Shown in pieces: positions 38,078-47,009 of a DNA stretch of 47,009 nt. Origin of the DNA: an uncultured Pelagibacteraceae bacterium (GTDB lineage Bacteria; Pseudomonadota; Alphaproteobacteria; Pelagibacterales; Pelagibacteraceae); the NCBI GenBank assembly GCA_902529715.1, contig CABZXL010000006.1, positions 1 through 47,009 on the forward strand, in the 5' to 3' direction. A program made the position numbers and the translations under genes. The notes under the pieces were generated by a model that worked only from the letters and a program-made list of their open reading frames with translations, searched no databases and was not told the DNA's origin. How positions within the stretch are numbered: the first letter of the stretch is position 1; every line of letters starts with the position of its first letter.

Positions 38078-39372
38078 AATTATGCATGATAGGAACTGGA
38101 TATGTTGGATTAGTTAGTGGTGTATGCTTTTCCGATTTAGGAAATGAAGTAGTATGCGTTGATACAGATGAAACAAAAATAAATAATTTAAAAAAATCAA
38201 TTATTCCAATTTATGAACCAGGCTTAGAAGAACTTGTAAAAAAAAATTATAAAGCTGGAAGATTATCTTTTACTACAGATTTACATACTGCTGTAAAAAA
38301 TTCTAAAATAATATTTATTTGTGTCGGTACTCCAACTAAAAAAAATGGAATTGGAGCAAATTTAAATCAAATCTTTAATGCTTCTAAAGAATTGAGAAAT
38401 CATATTAAAACATTTAAAATCATAATAAACAAATCAACCGTCCCTGTTACCACTGGTGATAAAGTAGAAAAAATTATTTCACAAAAAGTTAAAAAGAAAT
38501 ATTTTTCGGTAGTTTCTAATCCAGAGTTTTTAAGAGAAGGCGAGGCTATTAGAGATTTTATTTATCCAGATAGAATTGTAATAGGTACAGAAGATAAAAA
38601 ATCAAATAAGATTTTAAAACAGTTATACTCACCGTTAATTTCAAAAGGTGCAAAATATTTAAATACATCAAGAAGAGCAGCTGAACTAATTAAATATGCA
38701 TCAAATGCCTTTTTAGCTACAAAAATCACTTATATTAACGAAATTGCAAATATGTGCGAAAAACTAAATATAAATGTTGAAGATGTGTCAATAGGAATGG
38801 GCTTAGATAAAAGAATAGGCAGTAGATTTTTGAGAGCAGGACCTGCTTATGGTGGATCGTGCTTTCCAAAAGACACTAGAGCAATTTTAAATACTGCAAA
38901 TGAAATTAAAACAAATCTATCATTAATTAAATCTGTAATACAATCAAATGAAAATCGTTCTAAAATTTTAACAGAAAGAATTTTTAAAATTTTGAATGGC
39001 AATCTTAAAAATAAAAAAATTTGTTTTTTAGGTGTTACATTTAAAGCAAATACTGATGATATGAGAGAATCTTCATCTTTACAAATGATACCAGCACTTT
39101 CAAAAAAAGGTGCTTTAATTAATTATTACGACCCAACAGGAGAAAAAAAAGAATTTAAAAAAATAAAAAATGTTCAATTTAAACAATCAATAAAATCTTC
39201 CTGTGAAAATTCAGACTTAATTATTATACATACAGAATGGAATGATTTTAAATCTATTGATTTTAAAAAAATGATGAAAAAAAGTAATTTTAAATTATTT
39301 GATATGCGAAATATTTATTCTATTGAAAAAATGAAAAAAGATAAAATAAAATATTTTAGTATTGGAAGATAA
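38074..39372 (+). CDS. ugd: UDP-glucose 6-dehydrogenase
   Basis: This 432-residue enzyme oxidises UDP-glucose twice to UDP-glucuronate, a polysaccharide precursor. The Rossmann motif IGTGYVGLVSGVCFSDLG is at the N-terminus, STVPVTTGD and NPEFLREGEAI in the middle, the catalytic cysteine in GGSCFPKDTRAI, and the second domain contains GVTFKANTDDMRESSS. It overlaps galU by four bases. No glycosyltransferase genes are adjacent. The stop lies one base from the convergent ridA-family gene. Confidence 0.95.
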   Translation: MKLCMIGTGYVGLVSGVCFSDLGNEVVCVDTDETKINNLKKSIIPIYEPGLEELVKKNYKAGRLSFTTDLHTAVKNSKIIFICVGTPTKKNGIGANLNQIFNASKELRNHIKTFKIIINKSTVPVTTGDKVEKIISQKVKKKYFSVVSNPEFLREGEAIRDFIYPDRIVIGTEDKKSNKILKQLYSPLISKGAKYLNTSRRAAELIKYASNAFLATKITYINEIANMCEKLNINVEDVSIGMGLDKRIGSRFLRAGPAYGGSCFPKDTRAILNTANEIKTNLSLIKSVIQSNENRSKILTERIFKILNGNLKNKKICFLGVTFKANTDDMRESSSLQMIPALSKKGALINYYDPTGEKKEFKKIKNVQFKQSIKSSCENSDLIIIHTEWNDFKSIDFKKMMKKSNFKLFDMRNIYSIEKMKKDKIKYFSIGR

Positions 39373-39373
39373 A

Positions 39374-39835
39374 TTAATTTAATTCAAAAATTGCATCTAC
39401 TTCAACTGCTACTCCTAGAGGTAAACTGTTAGAGCTTACTGCTGCTCTAGTATGTATCCCTGCATTGCCAAATACTTTTACTATAGTATCAGATGCTCCA
39501 TTAATAACTTTCGGCTGTTCTATAAAATCATCTGTAGAATTTACAAAACCTGTTAATTTTACACATGATTTAATTTTTGATAGATCGTCATTACATGCAT
39601 TTTTAGCTTGAGCTATTATATTTAATGCACATCTAACTGCAGCTTTATATCCATCCTCAGTTTTAAGATCCTTTCCTAATTTACCTTTTATTAAATTTCC
39701 ATCTTCATCAATTGAAATTTGACCCGATATATATAATAGTTTTTCTACTTTTTTAAAAGCCACATAGGATCCGACAGGTGCTGCAGCTTTTGGTAATTTA
39801 ATATTTTCTTTATTTATGTTTTCTTCAAAACTCAT
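39374..39835 (-). CDS. RidA/YjgF-family protein
   Basis: This 153-residue protein belongs to the RidA (YjgF/YER057c/UK114) family, members of which hydrolyse reactive enamines and imines from amino acid metabolism. The fold is seen in LLYISGQISIDEDGNL, the central YKAAVRCALNIIAQAK helix and the ending SLPLGVAVEVDAIFE. An arginine in IHTRAAVSSNS occupies the position of the catalytic Arg of RidA, but its context differs from archetypal RidA, so it is probably one of the other Rid subgroups. The ATG overlaps the stop of the upstream small exported protein as ATGA. Confidence 0.8.
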   Translation of the reverse strand: MSFEENINKENIKLPKAAAPVGSYVAFKKVEKLLYISGQISIDEDGNLIKGKLGKDLKTEDGYKAAVRCALNIIAQAKNACNDDLSKIKSCVKLTGFVNSTDDFIEQPKVINGASDTIVKVFGNAGIHTRAAVSSNSLPLGVAVEVDAIFELN

Positions 39836-40050
39836 TTTTTCTTTTTAAACCAATCAGTTAAATATTTTTTATCTTTTATATTTTTAGTATCAAGACCATA
39901 TGAAAATTTACTCACCCCATCTTTACCTTTGCCTAAAGTTTTGCATAAAATTTTGTTAACAAATTTTTTTTCGCTACAATCTTGTTTTTCTTCTGCAAAT
40001 GAAATATTATTTGTCATTAAAAAAATAATTATTATTAATATTATTTTCAT
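39832..40050 (-). CDS. Small predicted exported protein
   Basis: I do not recognise this 72-residue protein. Residues 1-19 look like a Sec signal peptide: short basic start, a run of Ile/Leu, then NNISFA with likely cleavage before E20. The mature part would be about 53 residues, basic, with two cysteines (C25, C36) that could form a disulfide in the periplasm, and a KKKK end. There is no lipobox cysteine at the cleavage site. It overlaps topA upstream and the ridA-family gene downstream, each by ATGA, so it is translated within their transcript. Tight coupling on both sides argues that it is a real gene. Confidence 0.75.
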   Translation of the reverse strand: MKIILIIIIFLMTNNISFAEEKQDCSEKKFVNKILCKTLGKGKDGVSKFSYGLDTKNIKDKKYLTDWFKKKK

Positions 40051-42593
40051 TTTTTTTTCTTTTTTTTGTTTCTATCGTATTCTCTTCTTTTCTCAATCAA
40101 TATTAGAGCACCATCCATTGTCAATTCTAATGGATCTTTTTCTTCAGGAATTGTTGCATTAAGTGATTTATATTTAATATAAGGTCCATATTGACCTTTC
40201 ATAATTCTAACAGGTTTTTTATCCTCTGGATGTTCTCCAAGATCTTTTATTAATGATGAGGATATTCGGCCTGGTTTAGCTTCAGCTATTAATGTTATAG
40301 CTCTATTCAAGCCAATTGTAAAAATTTCATCAACATTTTCTAATCTTGCTGACTTATTTTCACATTTTAAATATGGCCCAAATCTACCTGAATTTACTGT
40401 TATATCTTTTCCATTCTCAGGATGTTGACCTATAATTTTTGGCAATGAGCATAAATATTTTGCCTTTTCTAAATTAATTTGATCTATATTTATTCCTTTT
40501 GGTATAGATACGTTTTTCAAATTATCATTTTCTTTTTTCTTTTTTTTCTTTTTGATTGATGTTTCTTCTTCAATCATTTCATATTGTAAATATGGCCCAA
40601 ATCTTCCATTTTTTAAATAAATGTCTTTACCATTATCATTCTGACCAATTAATTTTGGTTCAGCTAGCGCGTATTGATCATTTGCTTTAGATTTAGATAA
40701 AGGTCTTGTAAATTTACATTCTGGATAATTAGAACAACCAATAAATGCACCTCCTCTAAAACTATTTTTTAAGCTTAATTCTCCAGTGTCGCATAATTTA
40801 CATTTTCTATTTACTTTTCCATTATCATCAGCTTCAAAAATTAATTCACCAAGACTTTGATTTAGTAAATCTAATACCTCTCGAGTTCGTTTTTCCTTAA
40901 CACTTGATACATTTAAATTGAAATCTTTCCAAAAATTATCAAGTACTTTTATCCATTCTTCCTTTCCAGCTGTAATATCATCGAGCTGATCTTCCAAACC
41001 AGCTGTAAAACCATAGTCAACATATTTAGAAAATAATTTTTCTAAGAAAGCAGATAATAATTTACCTCTATCTGTTGGAAAAAAACGTTTATTAATTACA
41101 TCAGCATATCCTCTATTTGAGATTACTGAAATAATACTTGCATATGTTGAAGGTCTTCCAATCCCTAATTCTTCAAGTTTTTTTACTAAACTTGCCTCAG
41201 AGTATCTAGGAGGTGGTTGTGTGAAGTGTTGTTCATCAATAAAATCATCAGCTAAAACATCTTCTTTATTTACATCAGGAAGAATCTTTTCATCTTCATT
41301 TTCATCAATTCTTGAAAGTTTTAAAAAACCATCAAATTTAATCGTGGATCCTGAACATTTAAACTGATTTAAGCCGCAATCAGAGTTTATTGTAATAGTT
41401 TTTCTATCAAATTTTGCTGATTCCATTTGAGATGATAGAGCTCTTGACCAAATTAAATCATATAATTTATTTTGATCTGTACTTAAGAATTTTTTTATCG
41501 ATTCTGGAGTTCTGGTAATATCTGTAGGTCTTATAGCTTCATGAGCTTCTTGAGCATTCTTAGCTTTTTTACCAGAATAGTTATTAGGCTCTTTAGGTAA
41601 ATAATTATCACCGTAAGAATTTTTTATAAAATCCCTAAAGTCAGTAACAGCATCATTCGATATATTTGTTCCATCGGTTCTCATGTATGTGATTAATCCA
41701 ACGGTGTCACCCTCAATATCTATTCCTTGATATAACCTTTGAGCAATTTGCATTGTTCTAGAAGCTCCAAAACCTAATTTACTTGAAGAAGTTTGTTGAA
41801 GTGTAGATGTAGTGAATGGACCAAGAGGGTTTCTTGTATATATTTTAGAGCCTATATCTGTAATTTTGAATTTTGATTTTTTAATTAATTCTATAGCAAT
41901 ATTTATATCATCTTTATTTTTAAAAGAAAATTTTTCTATTTTTGAATTATTTAATAATACAATATTTGAATTTAAAATATCATCTTTTGAAGTTTTAAAA
42001 TTGACGTTTAAAGACCAAAACTCTTCTGGTTTAAATTGTTCTATTTCATGCTCTCTTTCAGTAAGCAATCTTAATGCAACAGACTGAACTCTACCTGCAG
42101 ATTTTGAACCTGGTAATTTTGTCCATAGAATAGGTGAGATATTAAATCCAACCAAATAATCCAATGCTCTTCTTGCCATATAAGCATCAACTAAATTAGT
42201 TTCTATATTTCTTGGATTATCTATTCCATTGGTTACAGCTTTTTTAGTAATTTCGTTAAAAACTACTCTTTCAATTTTTTTATCTTTTAAAAGTTTTTTT
42301 TCTTCCAAATACTCTCTTACATGCCAAGCTATAGCTTCACCTTCACGATCCGGGTCTGTTGCAAGAATAATTTTTTCTGATTTTTTTGCGGCATCAGTAA
42401 TTTCTTTTAAATATTTTTTAGAAAAACTATCAACTTCCCATATCATTTTAAATTTATCTTCAGGATCTACGGACCCATTTTTAGAGGGAAGATCTCTTAT
42501 ATGTCCATAACTTGCTAAAACTGTATAGTCACCACCCAAATATTTATTAATTGTTTTAGCTTTTGCAGGACTTTCAACTATGACAAGATTCAT
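40047..42593 (-). CDS. topA: DNA topoisomerase I
   Basis: This 848-residue type IA topoisomerase relaxes negative supercoils. The TOPRIM domain starts MNLVIVESPAKAKTINKYLG and contains DPDREGEAIAWH; the active-site tyrosine is in TVGLITYMRTDGTNIS. A four-cysteine zinc finger (CKLCDTGELS to CSNYPEC) is followed by three alphaproteobacterial-type C-terminal repeats (GRFGPYLQYE, GRFGPYLKCE, GQYGPYIKY). The tail is Lys-rich and overlaps the next gene. A candidate promoter lies in the gap upstream. Confidence 0.97.
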   Translation of the reverse strand: MNLVIVESPAKAKTINKYLGGDYTVLASYGHIRDLPSKNGSVDPEDKFKMIWEVDSFSKKYLKEITDAAKKSEKIILATDPDREGEAIAWHVREYLEEKKLLKDKKIERVVFNEITKKAVTNGIDNPRNIETNLVDAYMARRALDYLVGFNISPILWTKLPGSKSAGRVQSVALRLLTEREHEIEQFKPEEFWSLNVNFKTSKDDILNSNIVLLNNSKIEKFSFKNKDDINIAIELIKKSKFKITDIGSKIYTRNPLGPFTTSTLQQTSSSKLGFGASRTMQIAQRLYQGIDIEGDTVGLITYMRTDGTNISNDAVTDFRDFIKNSYGDNYLPKEPNNYSGKKAKNAQEAHEAIRPTDITRTPESIKKFLSTDQNKLYDLIWSRALSSQMESAKFDRKTITINSDCGLNQFKCSGSTIKFDGFLKLSRIDENEDEKILPDVNKEDVLADDFIDEQHFTQPPPRYSEASLVKKLEELGIGRPSTYASIISVISNRGYADVINKRFFPTDRGKLLSAFLEKLFSKYVDYGFTAGLEDQLDDITAGKEEWIKVLDNFWKDFNLNVSSVKEKRTREVLDLLNQSLGELIFEADDNGKVNRKCKLCDTGELSLKNSFRGGAFIGCSNYPECKFTRPLSKSKANDQYALAEPKLIGQNDNGKDIYLKNGRFGPYLQYEMIEEETSIKKKKKKKENDNLKNVSIPKGINIDQINLEKAKYLCSLPKIIGQHPENGKDITVNSGRFGPYLKCENKSARLENVDEIFTIGLNRAITLIAEAKPGRISSSLIKDLGEHPEDKKPVRIMKGQYGPYIKYKSLNATIPEEKDPLELTMDGALILIEKRREYDRNKKKKKK

Positions 42594-42603
42594 AATTATT
42601 GAA

Positions 42604-42631
42604 ACTACACAAAAAACAGATCAATAGTCAA
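42604..42631 (-). promoter_or_regulatory. Candidate topA promoter
   Basis: On the minus strand TTGACT (42626-42631) and TGTAGT (42604-42609) are separated by 16 bases and lie ten bases before the topA ATG. The match is moderate (five and four of six). It is the only gap between plsY and topA. Confidence 0.35.
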
Positions 42632-42632
42632 A

Positions 42633-43211
42633 TTAATAAATTTTAGTCTTTGATTCTTCTTTATTTATCAGTCGTTTAACATTTTCTCTATGAGTAAATA
42701 AAATTAGAACAAACATTATTATAAAAAAATATTCATTTTTATAACTTGAACTAAAATAAACAAAAATTGGAATTGTTAAACTTGATAATATTGATCCCAG
42801 TGAAGAATATTTTGAAATAAAAAAAATCACTAGCCATGAAAAAATAAAAATCATTCCTAAAATATAATTTATTGAAAATAATATACCCACATACGTAGCT
42901 ACACCTTTTCCTCCTTTAAATTTCAACCATAAAGGAAATACATGTCCAATGAATACTGATAATGATGAAATATAAACTAATTCTGGAAAATTAAATTTAA
43001 TATATAGTACTGGAGTCACAGCTTTTAAAACGTCTAATGTTAAAGTTAAATATCCGATGATTTTATTTCCAGTTCTTAAAACATTAGTTGCTCCAATATT
43101 TCCTGAGCCAACTTCCCTAATATCTTTTTTCAAAAAAATTTTTGTTAATATTAGACCAAAGGGAATAGATCCCAATAAGTATGAAACTAAAATAATTAGA
43201 ACTAACTCCAT
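42633..43211 (-). CDS. plsY: Glycerol-3-phosphate acyltransferase PlsY
   Basis: This 192-residue inner-membrane enzyme acylates glycerol-3-phosphate with acyl-phosphate, the first step of phospholipid synthesis. The three conserved loops are visible: YLLGSIPFGLIL, VGSGNIGATNVLRTG and FPLWLKFKGGKGVATYVG, between about five hydrophobic helices. It is two bases downstream of the dihydroorotase-like gene and part of the pyrB-pyrC-plsY run. No plsX is nearby. Confidence 0.95.
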   Translation of the reverse strand: MELVLIILVSYLLGSIPFGLILTKIFLKKDIREVGSGNIGATNVLRTGNKIIGYLTLTLDVLKAVTPVLYIKFNFPELVYISSLSVFIGHVFPLWLKFKGGKGVATYVGILFSINYILGMIFIFSWLVIFFISKYSSLGSILSSLTIPIFVYFSSSYKNEYFFIIMFVLILFTHRENVKRLINKEESKTKIY

Positions 43212-43213
43212 AA

Positions 43214-44503
43214 TTAATTTTTAAATAACTCTTCTCCTTTTACAAAAGTATTTGTTACTTTGCCTTGTAATTTTCTTCCTTCAATTGAAGTATTTTTAGA
43301 TTTTGATATTAAATTTTCTTTTTTAACTACCCAAGGTTTATTTATATCAAGTATGCAAAAATCAGCATCATTACCAATACTTAAATTTCCTTTATTTATT
43401 TTTAAAATTTTAGCCGGATTACATGTTAATGCTTTAATTATTTTATTTAGTTTTAGAGATTCGTTATGATAAAGCTCTAGTGCTAAAGGTAGTAGGGTTT
43501 CAATTCCTGATGCACCTGTTGCAGCTTGAGCAAATGTTAGTCTTTTTTGTTCCTCATCCTCAGGTTTATGGTCAGAGACAATTACATCAATTAAATCATT
43601 GTTCACACCTTTAATTAAGCCTAACCTATCATCTTCAGTTCTTAATGGAGGTGATAACTTTAAAAATGTTCTAAAGTCACCAATATCATTTTCATTTAAT
43701 GACAAATTATTTATTGAAACCCCACATGTGAATTCTACACTTTCCTTTCTTTTTTTAATTACATCTAGAGATTTTAGTGATGAAATTTGAGATATGTGAT
43801 ATCTACAATTGAAATCTTCTAGCAAGGTTAAATCTCTCTCAATAATAATTTTTTCTGCTAAATCAGAAATACCTTGAAGGCCAAGTTTTGTTGAAATAAT
43901 ACCATCATTTACCATTCCATCTTTTGCCAACTCTTTATCTTCAACGTGCTGCATAACTAAACAATTTAAATCATAAGCTGATCTCATTATTCTCGACATT
44001 AATCTTGTGTTTTGAATTGTTTTATAACCGTCGGTGAATCCCACAATACCTTTAGCTTGAAGAAGGCCAAACTCAGTCATATTAGTACCTTCAAGGTTTT
44101 TTGTTAAAGATGCTGTTGGGTATATATTAATTTTAGCTTTATCTCTTCCTCTTCTTTTTAAAAAATCAACTATTGAAACATTATCAATAATAGGATTTGT
44201 ATTGGGCATTGTGACTACAGATGTTACACCCCCAGACAATGAAGCTTCACTTAATGTTCTAAAATTTTCTTTATATTCGAAACCAGGCTCACCAACAAAA
44301 ACTCTCATATCAACAATTCCTGGAATTAAATGTTTACCTTTTAAATCAATATATTTTTCCCTAGAAGGTATATTGTTTGTATTTACTTTTTTACCTACAG
44401 CTTCGATTAATCCATTTTCGTCAATTATTAAACCACCAACCTCATCGATAGAGTTATGAGGATCAATTATATTTGCATTTAAAAAGTATTTTTTTCTCAT
44501 CAT
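43214..44503 (-). CDS. pyrC: Dihydroorotase-like protein, probably non-catalytic (PyrX type)
   Basis: This 429-residue amidohydrolase-fold protein follows pyrB. Start: ATG at 44503, overlapping the pyrB stop as ATGA; a TTG six bases earlier is less likely. The overall sequence is dihydroorotase-like ([34 protein letters not shown]). However the metal-binding H-x-H is replaced: residues 65-69 read DMRVF instead of DxHxH; the later HVS-type histidine is Q in YHISQISS; and DHAPH is DHKPE. It is therefore predicted to be inactive as an enzyme and to act as a structural partner of aspartate carbamoyltransferase, as known for PyrC'/PyrX of pseudomonads. A separate active dihydroorotase should be encoded elsewhere. 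Confidence 0.85.
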   Translation of the reverse strand: MMRKKYFLNANIIDPHNSIDEVGGLIIDENGLIEAVGKKVNTNNIPSREKYIDLKGKHLIPGIVDMRVFVGEPGFEYKENFRTLSEASLSGGVTSVVTMPNTNPIIDNVSIVDFLKRRGRDKAKINIYPTASLTKNLEGTNMTEFGLLQAKGIVGFTDGYKTIQNTRLMSRIMRSAYDLNCLVMQHVEDKELAKDGMVNDGIISTKLGLQGISDLAEKIIIERDLTLLEDFNCRYHISQISSLKSLDVIKKRKESVEFTCGVSINNLSLNENDIGDFRTFLKLSPPLRTEDDRLGLIKGVNNDLIDVIVSDHKPEDEEQKRLTFAQAATGASGIETLLPLALELYHNESLKLNKIIKALTCNPAKILKINKGNLSIGNDADFCILDINKPWVVKKENLISKSKNTSIEGRKLQGKVTNTFVKGEELFKN

Positions 44504-45438
44504 TCGCAAAATATTTTAAGACATGCCATTCTTACAGCTACGCCAAGTTCAACTTGTTCTTTTATTACACTTTTATTTATGTCGTCAGCTAAATTTGTAT
44601 CAATTTCTATACCCCTGTTCATTGGTCCAGGATGCATTATTAAGGCATCATCTTTAGCAAAATCTAATTTATCTGGTGTTAACCCATAGTATTCATAGTA
44701 CTCCCTATTTGATGAAAGAAAGGAACTAGTCATTCTTTCATTTTGAAGTCTAAGCATCATGACAATATCACAATCTTTTAATCCCTTTTTCATATCAGAA
44801 AAACTGTTAACTCCAAGTTTATCAATATCCTTTGGCATTAAGTTTGAAGGTGCAATAATATTAACTTCAGCGCCTAACATATTTAGTAAATAAATATTTG
44901 ATCTTGCCACTCTTGAATGAACTATATCTCCACATATTGCAATTTTTAATCCTTCAATACTTTCTTTTCTATCTATAATAGTTAGTGCATCTAATAATGC
45001 CTGAGTTGGATGTTCTCTTCTTCCATCTCCTGCATTTAGCACTGCACAGTTAACTTTCTGTGATAATAAATTTGATGCGCCAGAGTCTTGGTGTCTGACC
45101 ACTATTATATCAGGATGCATTGCATTAAGAGTCATTGCCGTATCAATTAATGTTTCACCTTTTTTTATTGCAGAATTATTTAGATTCATCGACATAACAT
45201 CTGCACCCAATCTTTTTCCAGCTAATTCAAAAGAACTTTGTGTACGTGTTGAAGGTTCAAAAAATAAGTTAATTTGAGTTTTACCTCTTAAAACATCTAA
45301 TTTTTTATTTTTACTTTTATTTAGATCAATAAATTGTTTTGCTTCTGATAAAATAAAGTTTACGTCAGAAATAGATAGATCTTGGATTCCTAGGAGATGT
45401 TTTTGTGAGATTTTAACAGCTTTTTTTACATTTGCCAT
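44500..45438 (-). CDS. pyrB: Aspartate carbamoyltransferase, catalytic subunit
   Basis: This 312-residue enzyme condenses carbamoyl phosphate with aspartate in pyrimidine synthesis. The carbamoyl phosphate site [20 protein letters not shown], the [12 protein letters not shown] motif and the C-terminal [13 protein letters not shown] are intact. I use the ATG at 45438 ([10 protein letters not shown]); the frame is open to a TTG at 45477 but that would add an unusual N-terminus. Its TGA overlaps the start of the dihydroorotase-like gene. The regulatory subunit pyrI is not present. Confidence 0.95.
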   Translation of the reverse strand: MANVKKAVKISQKHLLGIQDLSISDVNFILSEAKQFIDLNKSKNKKLDVLRGKTQINLFFEPSTRTQSSFELAGKRLGADVMSMNLNNSAIKKGETLIDTAMTLNAMHPDIIVVRHQDSGASNLLSQKVNCAVLNAGDGRREHPTQALLDALTIIDRKESIEGLKIAICGDIVHSRVARSNIYLLNMLGAEVNIIAPSNLMPKDIDKLGVNSFSDMKKGLKDCDIVMMLRLQNERMTSSFLSSNREYYEYYGLTPDKLDFAKDDALIMHPGPMNRGIEIDTNLADDINKSVIKEQVELGVAVRMACLKIFCE

Positions 45439-45479
45439 TAAAACCAACTCTATAACTATAGAGCATGAATAATGCAAGC

Positions 45480-45935
45480 TTAATTATTTAAAAAATCTAA
45501 GACTCCTTGAAGTATAAAGGCAGCAGCATTTTCATCTATATTTTTTACTCTTTTCGTAACATTTACATCTAACTGGCTAGATAAATTGAACGCCCCGACT
45601 GTTGAAAGTCTCTCGTCCCACAAAAATACAGGTATTTTAATTTTTTCAGATATTAATTTTATTTTATCCTTTACTGATTGGGATGAACTACCCTCGGTAC
45701 CATCCATATTTTTAGGATTTCCAAATACGATAGCATGGACGCTATTTTCATTAGCAATTTTTTTTAACTCATCCGCTAAGATTTGAATATTTTTATAATT
45801 TATTGTTTTTAAGGGAGTTGCAATTTTTCTATTTTCATCAGAAATTGACAAACCAACTCTTTTGGAACCCATATCAACTCCAATTAGTCTAGATTTGTTA
45901 TTTATATGGTTCTTTATATCGTTAATGTTCATCAT
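45480..45935 (-). CDS. ruvX: RuvX/YqgF-family nuclease
   Basis: This 151-residue RNase H-fold protein is the YqgF family, linked to 16S rRNA 5'-end maturation and proposed as a Holliday-junction resolvase. The conserved acidic motifs are in [31 protein letters not shown] and LWDERLST. Two adjacent ATG codons (45935 and 45932) are possible starts. It precedes pyrB by 41 bases and diverges from gatC with a 49-base gap. Confidence 0.93.
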   Translation of the reverse strand: MMNINDIKNHINNKSRLIGVDMGSKRVGLSISDENRKIATPLKTINYKNIQILADELKKIANENSVHAIVFGNPKNMDGTEGSSSQSVKDKIKLISEKIKIPVFLWDERLSTVGAFNLSSQLDVNVTKRVKNIDENAAAFILQGVLDFLNN

Positions 45936-45984
45936 ATTGTAATTTTCATATTAAATGATAATTTGCCCTTAATTTAAATATCAC

Positions 45985-46272
45985 ATGAGCATAGATCTTA
46001 AAACAGTTAAACATATATCAAAATTATCAAGAATTTCTTTAGATGAAGAAAAAGCTAAGAAATTAGAGACTGATTTAAATTCAATATTTAAATGGATTGA
46101 ACAACTTAATGAATTAAAAACTGAAAACATTGAGCCACTAAGCTCTATAGCTGAAACAAAATTAAGACTTAGAAAAGACGAAATTAAATCTAAAAATATT
46201 AGAGAAGAGATTCTTAAAAATTCCCCAGATGAGAACAAAGATTTTTTTGTTGTTCCGAAAGTAGTTGAATAA
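45985..46272 (+). CDS. gatC: Asp-tRNA(Asn)/Glu-tRNA(Gln) amidotransferase subunit C
   Basis: This 95-residue protein wraps around and stabilises the GatA-GatB complex. It has the family start TVKHISKLSRISLDEEKAKK and the helical middle IFKWIEQLNELKTENIEP, and ends with DKNKDFFVVPKVVE-like sequence (NKDFFVVPKVVE). It overlaps gatA by one base. Its presence implies that this organism makes Gln-tRNA and/or Asn-tRNA by the indirect transamidation route. Confidence 0.95.
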   Translation: MSIDLKTVKHISKLSRISLDEEKAKKLETDLNSIFKWIEQLNELKTENIEPLSSIAETKLRLRKDEIKSKNIREEILKNSPDENKDFFVVPKVVE

Positions 46273-47009
46273 TGTCAAATATAATTGATCTTAGTTTATC
46301 TGAATTAGTATCAAATATAAAAAATAAAAAACTTTCATCTACAGAGGTGACATCTGAATATACAGAGAGGTCCAAAAAATCTAAAAATTTAAACTCATAT
46401 ATTGAAGAAACTTTTGACGCTGCATTAAAAAAAGCTAAAGAGTTTGATTCAAAGCCTGATTTTAATAAAAAATTACCTGGTATACCAATGGCGATTAAAG
46501 ATTTGTTTTGTACAAAAAATGTTAAAACTACAGCAAGTAGCAAAATTTTGAATAATTTTATTCCAACTTATGAATCAACTGTTACTCAAAATTTGTGGAA
46601 TGATGGGGCAATACTTTTAGGAAAATTAAACTGTGATGAGTTTGCAATGGGTTCATCTAACGAAACAAGTTATTTTGGAAATGTCATTAGTCCAATTGAT
46701 AAAGATTTGGTGCCAGGTGGTTCATCTGGTGGATCTGCATCAGCTTTATCTGCAAAATTGACACCAGCAACTATAGGAACTGATACAGGTGGATCTATTA
46801 GACAACCTGCTTCATTTACAGGAACAGTTGGTTTAAAACCTACTTATGGTAGCTGTTCAAGATACGGAATAGTTGCATTTGCATCATCTTTAGATCAGGC
46901 AGGCCCTATGACTAGAAATGTTAAAGATGCAGCACTTTTATTAGAGGTAATGAGCTCCTTTGATAATAAAGATTCAACCTCTGTAGATTTTAAGAGACCA
47001 ATGTATTCA
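46272..47009 (+). CDS. gatA: Asp-tRNA(Asn)/Glu-tRNA(Gln) amidotransferase subunit A (partial)
   Basis: The first 246 codons of gatA are present and the gene runs off the right edge. The ATG at 46272 overlaps the gatC stop (TAATG). The amidase-signature triad is intact: K76 in PMAIKDLF, the cis-serine in GGSSGGS (residues 149-155) and the nucleophile S175 in GTDTGGSIRQP. GatA releases ammonia from glutamine for GatB. gatB is expected further right but is not in the window. Confidence 0.96.
   Translation, partial: MSNIIDLSLSELVSNIKNKKLSSTEVTSEYTERSKKSKNLNSYIEETFDAALKKAKEFDSKPDFNKKLPGIPMAIKDLFCTKNVKTTASSKILNNFIPTYESTVTQNLWNDGAILLGKLNCDEFAMGSSNETSYFGNVISPIDKDLVPGGSSGGSASALSAKLTPATIGTDTGGSIRQPASFTGTVGLKPTYGSCSRYGIVAFASSLDQAGPMTRNVKDAALLLEVMSSFDNKDSTSVDFKRPMYS

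Overview
The window looks like a stretch of a highly streamlined, very AT-rich alphaproteobacterial chromosome, most likely of the SAR11 (Pelagibacterales) type. The evidence is the strong A/T bias at all codon positions, intergenic gaps of usually 0-15 bases with many ATGA or TAATG overlaps, Lys/Ile/Asn-rich proteins, and an alphaproteobacterial gene order (rlmB / tRNA-Tyr / tRNA-Gly / tuf / tRNA-Trp / secE-nusG-rplKAJL-rpoBC / str-S10-spc-alpha clusters / rluC). The taxonomic call is an inference from these features, not from a database search.

Layout. Positions 1-2006 hold a small tRNA-associated island: the 5' half of a tRNA-Leu(UAA) gene with its upstream region (35-179) is repeated, about 91% identical and in perfect register (offset 1781 bases), at 1816-1960, where it continues into the intact tRNA-Leu. 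Between the two copies lie an unrecognised basic protein with a possible winged-helix segment and a MORN-repeat protein, flanked by clusters of an 11-base direct repeat around CTCGGAC. From 2012 to 4705 come nadK, a lone CDP-glucose 4,6-dehydratase gene, and, on the minus strand, tRNA-Thr and rlmB.

From 4840 to 34374 everything lies on the plus strand as one nearly gap-free translation/transcription block: tRNA-Tyr, tRNA-Gly, tuf, tRNA-Trp, secE, nusG, rplKAJL, rpoB, rpoC, rpsL, rpsG, fusA, rpsJ, rplCDWB, rpsS, rplV, rpsC, rplP, rpmC, rpsQ, rplNXE, rpsN, rpsH, rplFR, rpsE, rplO, secY, adk, rpsM, rpsK, rpoA, rplQ, rluC. Only four internal gaps have room for control elements: before tRNA-Tyr, between rplL and rpoB (a 12-bp hairpin), between rpoC and rpsL (TTGACA plus a hairpin), and between adk and rpsM (a near-consensus promoter). 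tuf is absent from the str cluster, and rpmD (L30) is absent between rpsE and rplO.

From 34358 to 47009 are housekeeping genes in short runs on alternating strands: lipB, mgtE, panC, galU-ugd, then a minus-strand series (ridA-family gene, a 72-residue exported protein, topA, plsY, a dihydroorotase-like gene, pyrB, ruvX), and finally gatC-gatA running off the right edge. Convergent genes here meet with 1-2 bases between them or overlap, leaving no room for intrinsic terminators.

The observations I find most worth a second look are the tRNA-Leu island with its repeat clusters and a possible -1 frameshift into the MORN gene, the dihydroorotase paralogue that has lost its metal-binding histidines, the small exported protein translationally chained between topA and a ridA-family gene, and the hairpin in the rplL-rpoB gap. 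I did not find a large undescribed multi-gene system; most of the window is core housekeeping.
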